Source: Ancylobacter sp. IITR112 (GTDB taxonomy: Bacteria; Pseudomonadota; Alphaproteobacteria; Rhizobiales; Xanthobacteraceae). Taken from it: DNA of 64,000 nt. Location of the stretch: contig NZ_JBGCUS010000001.1 in assembly GCF_041415945.1 (NCBI RefSeq), positions 4,186,501 through 4,250,500 on the forward strand, in the 5' to 3' direction. Numbering within the stretch: position 1 is the first letter of the stretch; the number at the start of each line of letters is the position of its first letter. This document shows, in pieces, positions 23,276-32,721 of the stretch. The notes under the pieces are model-generated. The model saw nothing but the letters and a program-made list of their open reading frames with translations, searched no databases and had not been told where the DNA came from. The position numbers and the translations under genes are program-made.

Positions 23276-26200
23276 ATGATCTCCCGCTTCTTCATCGAAC
23301 GGCCGGTCCTCGCCAACGTTCTCGCGCTGGTCTTCGTGCTGATCGGCGCCGTCGCGCTCTACTCGCTGCCGGTGGCGCAATATCCCAACGTCGTGCCACC
23401 TACCATCCAGGTGACGACGATGTATCCGGGTGCCAGCGCCCGCACGATGGTCGACACCGTCGCGCTGCCGATCGAGCAGCAGGTGAACGGCGTCGAGGAC
23501 ATGCTCTACATGCAGTCCACCAGCGCCAGCGACGGCACCTACACGCTGACCGTGACCTTCGCCATCGGCACCGACCCCAACATGGCGCAGGTGCTGGTGC
23601 AGAACCGCGTCGCCATCGCCCTGGCCTCGCTGCCGCAGGCGGTGCAGGTGCAGGGCGTCACCACGCAGATCAAGTCGACGGCGATCCTGCAATTCGTCAC
23701 GCTCTATTCGCCGGGCGGAACCTATGACAGCCTGTTCCTGGCCAATTACGGCGTCATCAACCTTGAGAATGAGATCGCCCGTCTCGACGGCGTCGGCAAC
23801 GTTGTGGTGTTCGGCGCCGGCCAGTATGCGATGCGCGTCTGGCTGAACCCGGACGAACTGCAGGCCCGCCAGCTCACCCCTCAGGACGTGATCAACGCGA
23901 TCCAGCAGCAGAGCCAGGAAGTCGCCTCCGGCGTGGTCGGCATGCCGCCCGTGCCGAAGGGGCAGAATTTCCAGTTCAGCCTGCTGATGGACGGGCGGCT
24001 GAACGATGTCGCCGACTATGAGAACATCATCGTCAAGGTGTCGAACGCCGATGGCGGGCGCATCACCCGCCTGCGCGACGTGGCGCGGGTCGAGATCGGC
24101 GCGCAGACCTACAGCCAGGTCTTCACCTTCAACGACAAGCCGGCGGCGGCGCTCGCCATCTACCAGCTGCCGGAGGCGAACTCGCTGCAGGTGGCGACCG
24201 AGGTGCGGGCCAAGATGGACGAGCTCGCCAAGAGCTTCCCGCCCGATCTCACCTATGACGTGCCGTTCGACACCACCGTCTTCGTCAACGCCTCGGTGAC
24301 GGAGGTCTACAAGACCCTGTTCGAGGCCGGCATTCTCGTGCTCGTCGTGATTCTGGTGTTCCTGCAGGACTGGCGCGCCACGCTGGTGCCCGCCACCACC
24401 GTGCCGGTGACGATCATCGGCACCTTCGCCGCCATGGCGGCGATGGGTTTCACGGTGAACCTCTCGACCCTGTTCGCCATCGTGCTGGCCATCGGCATCG
24501 TGGTTGACGACGCCATCGTCATCGTCGAAGGCGTCGCCCGCCATATCGAGCGCGGCCTGCCCGGCCGCGAGGCGGCGGAGAAGGCGATGGACGAGCTACT
24601 CGGCCCGATCATCGGCATCACGCTGGTGCTGATGGCGGTGTTCCTGCCGGCGGCGTTCATGCCCGGCCTCACCGGGCAGATGTACAAGCAGTTCGCCCTT
24701 GTCATCGCCGCCACCGCCTTCATCTCGGCGATCAACGCGATGACGCTGAAGCCGACCCAGTGCGCGCTGTGGCTGCGCAAGCCGGTGCCGGAGGAGCAGC
24801 GCAACTTCTTCTACCGTGGCTTCAACAAGGTCTATAACCGGGCCGAGCACTGGTATGCCGGCCTGATCCACCACATGGTGAAGGCGAGCGGTGTGGTCGT
24901 CACGGTCGGCCTAGTGCTGATCGGCCTCGCCATCTGGGGCCTCACCCGGGTGCCGACCGGCTTCCTGCCGATCGAGGACCAGGGTTATGTGCTGATCGGC
25001 GCCCAGCTTCCCGACGCCGCCTCGCTGGAGCGCACCAACGAGGTGATGGACCAGATTTCCAAGATCGCCGGCAAGACCCCGGGGGTGAAGAATGTCATCG
25101 CCATTTCCGGCGTCTCGGTGCTCGACAACAACGCCACCCTGCCCAATGGCGGCGTGGCCTATGTCATGCTCGATCCCTGGGACGAGCGCGACAAGGCCGG
25201 CCACGGGCTGCGCTTCATCTACGACACGCTGAACAAGGAACTGCAGCAGGTCGATCAGGCCTTCACCTTCGTGCTGGTGCCGCCGGCGATCCAGGGCATC
25301 GGCAACGCCTCGGGCTTCACCATGATGGTGCAGCAGAGGGATGGCAGCTTCGACTTCGCCGAGCTGCAGGCGGTGACGCAGCAGATCCTTGCCAACGCCT
25401 CCACCCAGACGGCGCTGCAGCGCCTGTCCACCTCGTTCCGCGCCAACGTTCCCCAGTTGCTGCTCAAGATCAACCGCATCAAGGCGGAGACGCTGGGCGT
25501 GACGGTGGGCCAGGTGTTCTCGACCGTGCAGGGCTATGTCGGCTCGAGCTACGTCACCCAGTTCAACGAGTTCGGCCAGACCTTCCAAGCCTATATCCAG
25601 GCCGAGGCGGATTTCCGCCGCACGCCGGAGGAAATCCTCGGCCTGAAGATCCGTACCCCGGAAGGGGTGATGGTGCCGATCGGCACGCTGGCGGAGGTGG
25701 AGCCGGTCTTCGGGCCGCCGCTGATCACGCTGTATAATCTCTATCCCGCCACCACCATTCAGGGTGGGCCGGCGCCGGGCTTCTCGTCCGGTCAGGCGCT
25801 GCAGATCATGGACCAGATCGCCGATTCCACCCTGCCGGCGGGCATGGGCTTCGACTGGACGGCGATGTCCTATCAGGAGGTGGTGGTCGGCAATCAGGTC
25901 TATTTCGTCTTCGCCCTCGCCATCCTGCTGGTCTATTTCGTGCTCGCCGGCCAGTATGAAAGCTGGGTGCTGCCCTTCGCGGTGCTGCTCGCCGTGCCGC
26001 TGGCGCTGCTCGGCACGGTTGGCGCGCTCACCGGGCTCGGCTTCGCCAATAATCTCTACACCCAGATCGGCCTGATCCTGCTGATCGCCCTGTCGGCCAA
26101 GAACGCGATTCTGATCGTGGAATTCGCGCGCGAGAAACGGGCGGAGGGGATGGAGATCGTCGAAGCGGCGACGGAGGCGGCGCGGCTGCGTTTCCGCCCG

Positions 26201-26458
26201 ATCCTGATGACCTCCTTCGCCTTCATTCTCGGCGTGCTGCCGCTGGTGCTCGCCACCGGCGCCGGCGCGGCCTCGCGCAAGTCGATCGGCATCGCGGTGT
26301 TCTCCGGCATGCTCGCCTCCACCTGCCTCGCCGTGCTGTTCGTGCCGTCCTTCTACGCGGTGCTGCAGCGCTTCGAGGAACGGCGCTCAGGCGGCAAGGC
26401 GCCCGCCGGCAGCACCCCGCCCGAGGGCGGCGAGGGGGCACCGCACTCGGCGGCGTGA
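23276..26458 (+). CDS. RND multidrug efflux pump, HAE1 family (AcrB/MexB-like)
   Basis: A 1060-residue inner-membrane pump of full HAE1 length, with 12 membrane helices and two large periplasmic loops. Landmarks: N-terminal MISRFFIERPVLANVLALV, SVTEVYKTLFEAGILVLVVI (TM2), LAIGIVVDDAIVIVEGV with the paired Asp of the proton relay in TM4 (about residues 407-408), and LSAKNAILIVEFAREK with the TM10 Lys (about 939). It is a proton-driven exporter, probably of hydrophobic drugs or plant phenolics, working with the adaptor just upstream. No TolC-type outer-membrane gene follows, so it must recruit a channel encoded elsewhere. No local regulator is visible. Confidence 0.95.
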   Translation: MISRFFIERPVLANVLALVFVLIGAVALYSLPVAQYPNVVPPTIQVTTMYPGASARTMVDTVALPIEQQVNGVEDMLYMQSTSASDGTYTLTVTFAIGTDPNMAQVLVQNRVAIALASLPQAVQVQGVTTQIKSTAILQFVTLYSPGGTYDSLFLANYGVINLENEIARLDGVGNVVVFGAGQYAMRVWLNPDELQARQLTPQDVINAIQQQSQEVASGVVGMPPVPKGQNFQFSLLMDGRLNDVADYENIIVKVSNADGGRITRLRDVARVEIGAQTYSQVFTFNDKPAAALAIYQLPEANSLQVATEVRAKMDELAKSFPPDLTYDVPFDTTVFVNASVTEVYKTLFEAGILVLVVILVFLQDWRATLVPATTVPVTIIGTFAAMAAMGFTVNLSTLFAIVLAIGIVVDDAIVIVEGVARHIERGLPGREAAEKAMDELLGPIIGITLVLMAVFLPAAFMPGLTGQMYKQFALVIAATAFISAINAMTLKPTQCALWLRKPVPEEQRNFFYRGFNKVYNRAEHWYAGLIHHMVKASGVVVTVGLVLIGLAIWGLTRVPTGFLPIEDQGYVLIGAQLPDAASLERTNEVMDQISKIAGKTPGVKNVIAISGVSVLDNNATLPNGGVAYVMLDPWDERDKAGHGLRFIYDTLNKELQQVDQAFTFVLVPPAIQGIGNASGFTMMVQQRDGSFDFAELQAVTQQILANASTQTALQRLSTSFRANVPQLLLKINRIKAETLGVTVGQVFSTVQGYVGSSYVTQFNEFGQTFQAYIQAEADFRRTPEEILGLKIRTPEGVMVPIGTLAEVEPVFGPPLITLYNLYPATTIQGGPAPGFSSGQALQIMDQIADSTLPAGMGFDWTAMSYQEVVVGNQVYFVFALAILLVYFVLAGQYESWVLPFAVLLAVPLALLGTVGALTGLGFANNLYTQIGLILLIALSAKNAILIVEFAREKRAEGMEIVEAATEAARLRFRPILMTSFAFILGVLPLVLATGAGAASRKSIGIAVFSGMLASTCLAVLFVPSFYAVLQRFEERRSGGKAPAGSTPPEGGEGAPHSAA

Positions 26459-26467
26459 GACTGGCGC

Positions 26468-26490
26468 GGGCGCCCCGCCTTGCGGGCGCC
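26468..26490 (+). terminator. GC hairpin after the RND pump gene
   Basis: GGCGCCCCGC and GCGGGCGCC form a stem with one bulged C and a short loop, 11 bp past the pump's stop codon. No T-run follows. It is a probable transcription end for the efflux operon. Confidence 0.4.
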
Positions 26491-26525
26491 TCGCGTCGCC
26501 GTGCTTCCTCTCTGGCCGTGTCTCT

Positions 26526-26585
26526 TCTCTTGCCGTCGCGTCTCTTGGCGTCGCCTGTCTTGCCGTCGCCTGTCTTGGCGGCAGC
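26526..26585. repeat. 15-bp tandem repeat, four copies, non-coding
   Basis: Four units of the form T(C/G)TCTTG(C/G)CGTCGC(G/C) run from 26526 to 26585 in the 299-bp spacer between the RND pump and the DUF2126 gene. Alternate units differ at the same position (TTGCCG versus TTGGCG), giving a 30-bp higher-order period. I see no gene in the spacer. Confidence 0.75.
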
Positions 26586-26757
26586 GGGGTGATGCTTTGC
26601 TGGGCGTCGGGACGTCGACCCCGCGCGGCTGCCTGCCTGCCGGCCCCGCCGCCGCCCTCCCATTGCCCTGCGGCACGATTCCTGCGTTGATCACGCTCCT
26701 ATCGCCGCGTCCGGCCCGGGCGTGGGCGCCGTGCTCCTTTCTGGTCAGTGGGTGCCT

Positions 26758-29700
26758 ATGACAATCTTCGCCAGCCTGCATCACGTCACGGCCTACCGCT
26801 ATGACCGCCCGGTCACCCTCGGCCCGCAGATCATCCGGCTGCGCCCGGCGCCGCATTGCCGGACGCCGGTGAAAAGCTATGCGCTCAAGGTCACGCCCTC
26901 GAACCACTTCGTGAACTGGCAGCAGGACCCGTTCGGCAACTGGATGGCGCGCTTCGTCTTCCCGGAGAAGGTTACGGAGTTCCGGGTCGAGGTCGACCTC
27001 ATCGCTGACATGACGGTCTACAACCCGTTCGACTTCTTCATCGAGGAATATGCGGAAACGCTGCCCTTCGCCTATCCGACCGCGCTGGCCAAGGAGTTGA
27101 TCCCCTATCTGGAGCGCGAGGAGGGCGGGCCGCTTCTGGACGCCTTTGTCGAGGAGGTGCGCCCGGACGACGGAGCGATGACCGTCGATTATCTCGTGGC
27201 CCTCAACCAGAAGGTCCAGGGTCGCGTCGGCTACCTCATCCGCATGGAGCCGGGCGTGCAGACGCCGGACGAGACGCTGGCGCTCGCCTCCGGCTCGTGC
27301 CGCGATTCCGGCTGGCTGCTGGTGCAGGTGCTGCGCCGGCTTGGCCTCGCCGCGCGCTTCGTCTCCGGCTATCTCATCCAGCTCAAGCCCGACGTGAAGG
27401 CGCTGGACGGCCCCACCGGCACCGAGGTGGATTTCACCGACCTGCACGCCTGGTGCGAGGTCTATCTGCCCGGCGCCGGCTGGATCGGCCTCGACCCCAC
27501 TTCCGGCCTGCTGTGCGGCGAGAGCCATTTGCCGCTCTGCGCCACGCCCAGCCCTTCGTCGGCCGCGCCGATCACCGGCGGCTTCTCGGCCGAGGAAGGA
27601 ACCAAGACCGCGTTCGAGTTCGACATGCGCGTCACCCGCGTCGCCGAGAAGCCGCGCGTGACGCTGCCCTTCTCCGACGAGGCGTGGGCCGCGCTCGACG
27701 CGCTCGGCGACCGGGTGGATGCGGATCTGGCGGCGCAGGATGTGCGCCTGACCATGGGCGGCGAGCCGACCTTCATCTCCATCGACGATTATCAGGGCGC
27801 GGAGTGGAACACTTCCGCCGTCGGGCCGACCAAGCGGGCGCGCGCCGACGAACTGATCCGCCGGCTGCGCACGCGCTTCGCCCCCGGCGGCATGCTGCAT
27901 TACGGTCAGGGCAAGTGGTATCCCGGCGAGAGCCTGCCGCGCTGGACCTTCTCGCTCTACTGGCGCAAGGACGGCAAGCCGATCTGGCGCGATCCCGCCC
28001 TTGTCGCCACCGAGACGCAGAAGGGCGCCACCATTGCCGAGGCGCAGCGCTTCACCCAGACGCTGGCGACCAGCCTCGGGCTCGGCGCCGCCTATGCCCA
28101 GCCCGCCTATGAGGACGCGGCGCACTGGATGCTGAAGGAGGCCGAGCTTCCCGACAATGCCGACCCGTTTGACACCAAGCTGGAGGATGCCGAGGCGCGT
28201 GCCCGCTTTGCCCGTGTGTTCGAGCGCGGGCTCGGCACGGCGAGCGGCTATGTGCTGCCGATCCAGCGCTGGCAGGCGCGCGGCGCGCGCGGCTGGGTCA
28301 GCGAGATGTGGCGCTTCCGGCGCGGGCGGCTGCTGCTGATGCCCGGTGATTCCCCGCTTGGCTTCCGCCTGCCGTTGGCGAGCCTGCCCTGGGTGCCGCC
28401 CGCCGCCTATCCTTACGTAAATCCCGCCGACCCGATGGCGATTTCCGGCGACCTGCCGGATGCGGAGACGTTGCACCAGCTCTACCGGCGCTCGGCGCGC
28501 GAGGAGCCCTCGCAGGACCAGGTCGACCAGGTGCTCACCGGCACCGGCGCGGTGCGTACCGCGCTTTCCGTCGAGCCGCGCGACGGGCGGCTCTGCGTGT
28601 TCATGCCGCCGACCGAGCGGCTGGAAGACTATCTCGAACTGCTCGCCGCCATCGAGGTGACGGCGGACGAACTCGGCCTGCCCGTGCATATCGAGGGCTA
28701 CACACCGCCGGTCGATCCGCGGCTCAACGTCATCCGCGTGGCACCCGACCCCGGGGTCATCGAGGTGAATGTCCATCCCGCCGCCAACTGGCGGACCTGC
28801 GTCGAGATCACCCGCGATCTCTATGAGGAGGCCCGGCTCTCCCGCCTCGGCACCGAGAAGTTCATGGTCGACGGGCGCCACACCGGCACGGGCGGCGGCA
28901 ACCATGTGGTGGTGGGCGGCGCCATGCCGGCGGACAGCCCATTCCTGCGCCGGCCGGACCTGCTGAAAAGCCTCGTCACCTATTGGCAGCGCCACCCCTC
29001 GCTGTCCTATCTGTTCTCCGGCCTGTTCATCGGCCCGACCAGCCAGGCGCCGCGCGTCGACGAGGCGCGCCATGACAGCCTGTATGAGCTGGAAATCGCC
29101 ATGGCGCAGGTGCCCGCGCCGGGAAGGGGCCTCGTGCCGCCGCCCTGGCTGGTGGACCGGCTGTTCCGCAATTTGCTCACCGATGTCACCGGCAACACCC
29201 ACCGCTCTGAAATCTGCATCGACAAACTATTCTCGCCGGATGGGCCGACGGGGCGGCTCGGCCTTGTCGAGTTCCGCTCCTTCGAAATGCCGCCGGACTG
29301 GCGCATGTCGCTCGCCCAGCAATTGCTGCTGCGGGCGCTGATCGCCTGGTTCTGGCGGGAGCCGCAGCAGGGCCCGCTCACCCGCTGGGGCACGGCGCTG
29401 GCTGACCGCTTCATGCTGCCGCATTTCGTCTGGGCCGATTTCCAGGACGTGCTGGGCGATCTCGGCCGCGCCGGCTACCGCGTCGATCCGCTGTGGTTCG
29501 AGGCGCAGCGCGAATTCCGCTTCCCCTATTTCGGCCAGGTGGAGCATGGCGGGGTGACGCTGGAACTGCGCCAGGCGCTGGAGCCCTGGCATGTGATGGG
29601 CGAGGAGGGCGCGGTCGGCGGCACGGTGCGCTTCGTCGATTCCTCGGTGGAGCGTCTGCAGGTGCGGGTGGAGGGGCTCAATGCCGCCCGCCATGTCGTC

Positions 29701-30069
29701 GCCTGCAATGGCCGCCGCCTGCCGCTGATGCCGACGGGGCGCTTCGGCGAATATGTCGCCGGGGTGCGCTTCAAGGCGTGGCAACCGGCTTCCGGCCTGC
29801 ACCCGACAATTCCCGTGCAGGCGCCGCTCACCTTCGACATCGTCGATCTGTGGTCGAACCGCTCGCTCGGCGGCTGCGTCTACCATGTGGCCCATCCCGG
29901 CGGGCGCAACTACGACACCTTCCCGGTCAATTCCTATGAGGCGCAGGCCCGGCGGCTGGCGCGTTTCCAGGATCACGGCCACACGCCGGGCTACCTGTTC
30001 GTGCCGCCTGAGGAACCGTCGGGCGAATTCCCCGCGACGCTGGACCTGCGCCGTCCGGCGCGCCTCTGA
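26758..30069 (+). CDS. Transglutaminase-like protein fused to DUF2126
   Basis: A 1103-residue cytosolic protein. Residues ~1-290 are a bacterial transglutaminase-like domain (Bact_transglu_N plus core) with a visible triad: Cys181 in GSCRDSG, His230 in DLHAW and Asp246 in GLDPT. From about residue 300 on is a full DUF2126 region, starting around [24 protein letters not shown]. That region includes the conserved [20 protein letters not shown] (about 702-721), which looks like a substrate- or nucleotide-binding loop. It is the first gene of a three-gene run with an ATP-grasp/alpha-E protein and a second transglutaminase. Comparative work on amidoligase neighbourhoods linked these families to peptide-bond formation or cleavage; the substrate is unknown. 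No signal peptide was seen. Confidence 0.9.
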   Translation: MTIFASLHHVTAYRYDRPVTLGPQIIRLRPAPHCRTPVKSYALKVTPSNHFVNWQQDPFGNWMARFVFPEKVTEFRVEVDLIADMTVYNPFDFFIEEYAETLPFAYPTALAKELIPYLEREEGGPLLDAFVEEVRPDDGAMTVDYLVALNQKVQGRVGYLIRMEPGVQTPDETLALASGSCRDSGWLLVQVLRRLGLAARFVSGYLIQLKPDVKALDGPTGTEVDFTDLHAWCEVYLPGAGWIGLDPTSGLLCGESHLPLCATPSPSSAAPITGGFSAEEGTKTAFEFDMRVTRVAEKPRVTLPFSDEAWAALDALGDRVDADLAAQDVRLTMGGEPTFISIDDYQGAEWNTSAVGPTKRARADELIRRLRTRFAPGGMLHYGQGKWYPGESLPRWTFSLYWRKDGKPIWRDPALVATETQKGATIAEAQRFTQTLATSLGLGAAYAQPAYEDAAHWMLKEAELPDNADPFDTKLEDAEARARFARVFERGLGTASGYVLPIQRWQARGARGWVSEMWRFRRGRLLLMPGDSPLGFRLPLASLPWVPPAAYPYVNPADPMAISGDLPDAETLHQLYRRSAREEPSQDQVDQVLTGTGAVRTALSVEPRDGRLCVFMPPTERLEDYLELLAAIEVTADELGLPVHIEGYTPPVDPRLNVIRVAPDPGVIEVNVHPAANWRTCVEITRDLYEEARLSRLGTEKFMVDGRHTGTGGGNHVVVGGAMPADSPFLRRPDLLKSLVTYWQRHPSLSYLFSGLFIGPTSQAPRVDEARHDSLYELEIAMAQVPAPGRGLVPPPWLVDRLFRNLLTDVTGNTHRSEICIDKLFSPDGPTGRLGLVEFRSFEMPPDWRMSLAQQLLLRALIAWFWREPQQGPLTRWGTALADRFMLPHFVWADFQDVLGDLGRAGYRVDPLWFEAQREFRFPYFGQVEHGGVTLELRQALEPWHVMGEEGAVGGTVRFVDSSVERLQVRVEGLNAARHVVACNGRRLPLMPTGRFGEYVAGVRFKAWQPASGLHPTIPVQAPLTFDIVDLWSNRSLGGCVYHVAHPGGRNYDTFPVNSYEAQARRLARFQDHGHTPGYLFVPPEEPSGEFPATLDLRRPARL

Positions 30070-30100
30070 CGCGCCATGGCCGGCCGGTCCGCTTCCCCGC

Positions 30101-30141
30101 CGCCACACCCCCGCCGCTGCCGCAGCGGCGGGGGTGTGGCG
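30101..30141. other. Very strong 19-bp hairpin inside the transglutaminase/ATP-grasp operon
   Basis: Perfect 19-bp arms (30101-30119 and 30123-30141; core CCACACCCCCGCCGCTG) with a 3-nt loop CCG lie in the 138-bp gap between two genes that otherwise look co-transcribed. No T-run follows. It could attenuate or process the transcript, changing the ratio of the first gene to the other two. Confidence 0.7.
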
Positions 30142-30207
30142 CGCCGGCACTGTGCGGCAGGGGTTCGGGGATGGTATGCCCATCCTTTGCGGGGCTGAGA
30201 GGGAGCC

Positions 30208-32721
30208 ATGCCCGGTCGCACCGAGCCGCAGGCACGCACGCGCCGCTTCGAGGAAGCGGCAGTGGCGGCGTTGCTGGCGCAGTACAAGCCGCTGCCCGCC
30301 GTCCACGATGAGCTCGTGGACGGCGAGGGGCGTCCGCGCGCGCACTGGACCTCGCTGCTGGCGGCGCTGGCCGAGATGGGTGTCGAGGAGGTAAACCGCC
30401 GCTTCCGCGCCGCCGACCGCCATCTCTACCGCTCCGGCGTGTTCTACCGCGTCTATGACGACCCCAATGGCGGCGAACGGCCCTGGCCGATCTCGCACCT
30501 GCCATTGGTCATCGACGCGGCGGAATGGCGGGCGCTGGAGCGGGGGCTGATCCAGCGCGCGCAGATGCTGGAAGGGCTGCTGTCCGACCTCTATGGCGAG
30601 GGCCGGCTGGTGCGCTCGGGCGCGCTGCCGGCGGCGGCGGTGGCGGGCAATCCGGATTTCCTGCGGCCCATGGTCGGCGTCGACCCGCATGGCGGCAGCT
30701 TCCTCAAGATCTATGCCGCCGATCTCGGCCGCGGCCCGGACGGGCGCTGGTGGGTGCTGTCCGACCGCACGCAGTCGCCTTCCGGTGCCGGCTATGCGCT
30801 GGAGAACCGCATCGCCATCGCCCGCGCTCTGCCGGACCTCGCCCGCTCGCTCAATGTGATGCGGCTCGCCGGCTATTTTCAGGGGCTGCGGGCCGGGCTG
30901 ACCAAGCTCGACCGCTCTGGCGAGGGGCGGGTGGGGCTGCTCACCCCCGGCCCGCTGAACGAAACCTATTTCGAGCACGCCTATCTCGCACGCTATCTCG
31001 GCTTCGTGCTGCTGGAGGGCGACGACCTCACCGTGCGCGACAATGTCGTCTATGTCCGCACCGTGGCCGGGCTGAAGCGGGTGGACGTGCTGCTGCGCCG
31101 CCTCGATGCGGATTATGCCGACCCGTTGGAACTCAACCCGTCCTCGCGCCTCGGCGTGCCCGGGCTGATGCAGGCGGTGCGTGCCGGGGGGGTGGCGCTG
31201 GCGAACGCGCTCGGCACCGGCGTGGTGGAGGCGCCGGCGATGATGGGCTTCCTGCCCCGGCTGGCGACGCAGGTGCTGGGCGAGACGCCGATCCTGCCCA
31301 ATATCGCCACCTGGTGGTGCGGCCAGAAGGCCGAGCGTGAGCGGGTGCTCGACAGCCTGGACGATCTCGTGCTCTCGCCCGCCTTCCGCCGGCCGGTGCC
31401 GGGCGCGCTGGAGAACGGGCCGGTGATCGGCGCCGATCTCGATCCCGCGCGCCGAGCGGCGGTGGAACGCGCCATCCGCACCCGGGGGGTCGACATTGTC
31501 GGGCAGGAGGCGGTCCGCCTGTCGACCATGCCGGTGTGGAGTAATGGCCGGCTGGAGCCGCGCCCCTTCATCCTGCGCATCTTCGTCGCCGCGACCGAGG
31601 CCGGCTGGACGGTGATGCCCGGCGGCTTCTGCCGCGTCTCCGACACGCTCGACGCGCGGGCGGTGTCGATGCAGGGGGGCGGCCGCTCTGCCGATGTCTG
31701 GGTGCTCGATGCCGCACCGGTGGAGCAGACCTCGCTGCTGCCGGCGCCCGACACGGTGGAGGTGAAGCGCCAGACCGGGCCGCTGCCGAGCCGGGCGGCG
31801 GATAATTTCTTCTGGCTGGGACGTTATGTGGAGCGCGCCGAAGGCACGCTGCGGCTGCTACGCACACTGGCCGGGCGGCTCTCCTCCACCGCCGATGGCG
31901 GCGGTGGATCGGTGCCGGCGCTGCTCGACCTGCTGCAATCCTGGGGGGCGGTGCCGGACGAGCTGACGCGCGCGCGCCCGATCCGCCATGTGCTGGCGGC
32001 GCTGGCCGGGCGCGAGCGGCCGGGCGCGCTGCCCAACCTCATCGACAGCGCCCGCCATACCGCTTCGGTGATCCGCGACCGGCTCTCCCCTGATGCCTGG
32101 CGCACCCTGGCCGATCTCGGCCTGATGATGGACGAGCCGGTGCCGCCCGGCAGCGCCGAGCCGGACGCCTATGAGCGCGCCGACCGGGCGCTGCGATCGC
32201 TCGCGGCCTTTTCCGGCCTCGCCTCGGAGAACATGAACCGCCTCGCCGGCTGGCGCTTCCTCGATCTCGGCCGGCGCATCGAGCGCGGCATCGCCGTGTG
32301 CCGTTTCGCCCGCGCGCTGGTCGGCGAGAGGCCGAGCGCCAGCACACTCGATGTGCTGCTGGAACTGTGCGACAGCCAGATCACCTACCGCTCGCGTTAT
32401 GTGATGGTGGAAAGCCGCGCCCCGGTGCTCGACCTCGTGCTGCTCGATCCCGTCAATCCGCGCTCGCTCGCCTTCCAGATCGCCGCCATCGCCGATCATC
32501 TCGACGTGCTGCCCGGCCATGCCGGCGACGCGCTGCCTCCGCCGGAGGAGCGGCTCGTCGCCCGGCTCTCGGCGAGCATGAAGGCGTTCGACGCGGTCGA
32601 GTTCGATGATAGCCGGCTAAGCCGTATCGAATCCCAGCTCATGGAGCTCTCCAACGACGTGGCCGAGCGCTATTTCATCCACCGCCAGCCGGTGGAGACG
32701 CCGTGGGATCTGCTGGCATGA
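30208..32721 (+). CDS. Circularly permuted ATP-grasp protein fused to alpha-E domain
   Basis: An 837-residue two-domain fusion. Residues ~1-490 match the circularly permuted type 2 ATP-grasp family (COG2308), with DLYGEGRLVRSGALP, the HGGSFLKIYAADLGRGPDG strand pair, WWVLSDRTQSPSGAGYALENR and WWCGQKAERERVL. Residues ~520-837 are an alpha-E domain (DUF403; ADNFFWLGRYVERAEGTLRLLRTL at about 531-554). In many genomes these are two separate genes, so the fusion ties them functionally. ATP-grasp enzymes ligate carboxylates to amines through an acyl phosphate, so a peptide- or amide-forming role is inferred. It ends with a 4-bp ATGA overlap with the next transglutaminase. Confidence 0.9.
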   Translation: MPGRTEPQARTRRFEEAAVAALLAQYKPLPAVHDELVDGEGRPRAHWTSLLAALAEMGVEEVNRRFRAADRHLYRSGVFYRVYDDPNGGERPWPISHLPLVIDAAEWRALERGLIQRAQMLEGLLSDLYGEGRLVRSGALPAAAVAGNPDFLRPMVGVDPHGGSFLKIYAADLGRGPDGRWWVLSDRTQSPSGAGYALENRIAIARALPDLARSLNVMRLAGYFQGLRAGLTKLDRSGEGRVGLLTPGPLNETYFEHAYLARYLGFVLLEGDDLTVRDNVVYVRTVAGLKRVDVLLRRLDADYADPLELNPSSRLGVPGLMQAVRAGGVALANALGTGVVEAPAMMGFLPRLATQVLGETPILPNIATWWCGQKAERERVLDSLDDLVLSPAFRRPVPGALENGPVIGADLDPARRAAVERAIRTRGVDIVGQEAVRLSTMPVWSNGRLEPRPFILRIFVAATEAGWTVMPGGFCRVSDTLDARAVSMQGGGRSADVWVLDAAPVEQTSLLPAPDTVEVKRQTGPLPSRAADNFFWLGRYVERAEGTLRLLRTLAGRLSSTADGGGGSVPALLDLLQSWGAVPDELTRARPIRHVLAALAGRERPGALPNLIDSARHTASVIRDRLSPDAWRTLADLGLMMDEPVPPGSAEPDAYERADRALRSLAAFSGLASENMNRLAGWRFLDLGRRIERGIAVCRFARALVGERPSASTLDVLLELCDSQITYRSRYVMVESRAPVLDLVLLDPVNPRSLAFQIAAIADHLDVLPGHAGDALPPPEERLVARLSASMKAFDAVEFDDSRLSRIESQLMELSNDVAERYFIHRQPVETPWDLLA

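Noticed and set aside
22688..24544. A 618-codon open frame on the minus strand opposite the RND adaptor and pump
   Set aside because: Antisense shadow of two strongly conserved genes; composition is biased and no domain was recognisable.
26353..29202. A 949-codon minus-strand open frame opposite the DUF2126 gene
   Set aside because: Very long but compositionally an antisense shadow; the plus-strand protein has catalytic triad and domain motifs. The apparent KRRDGKRRD repeats at its end come from the non-coding 15-bp tandem repeat.
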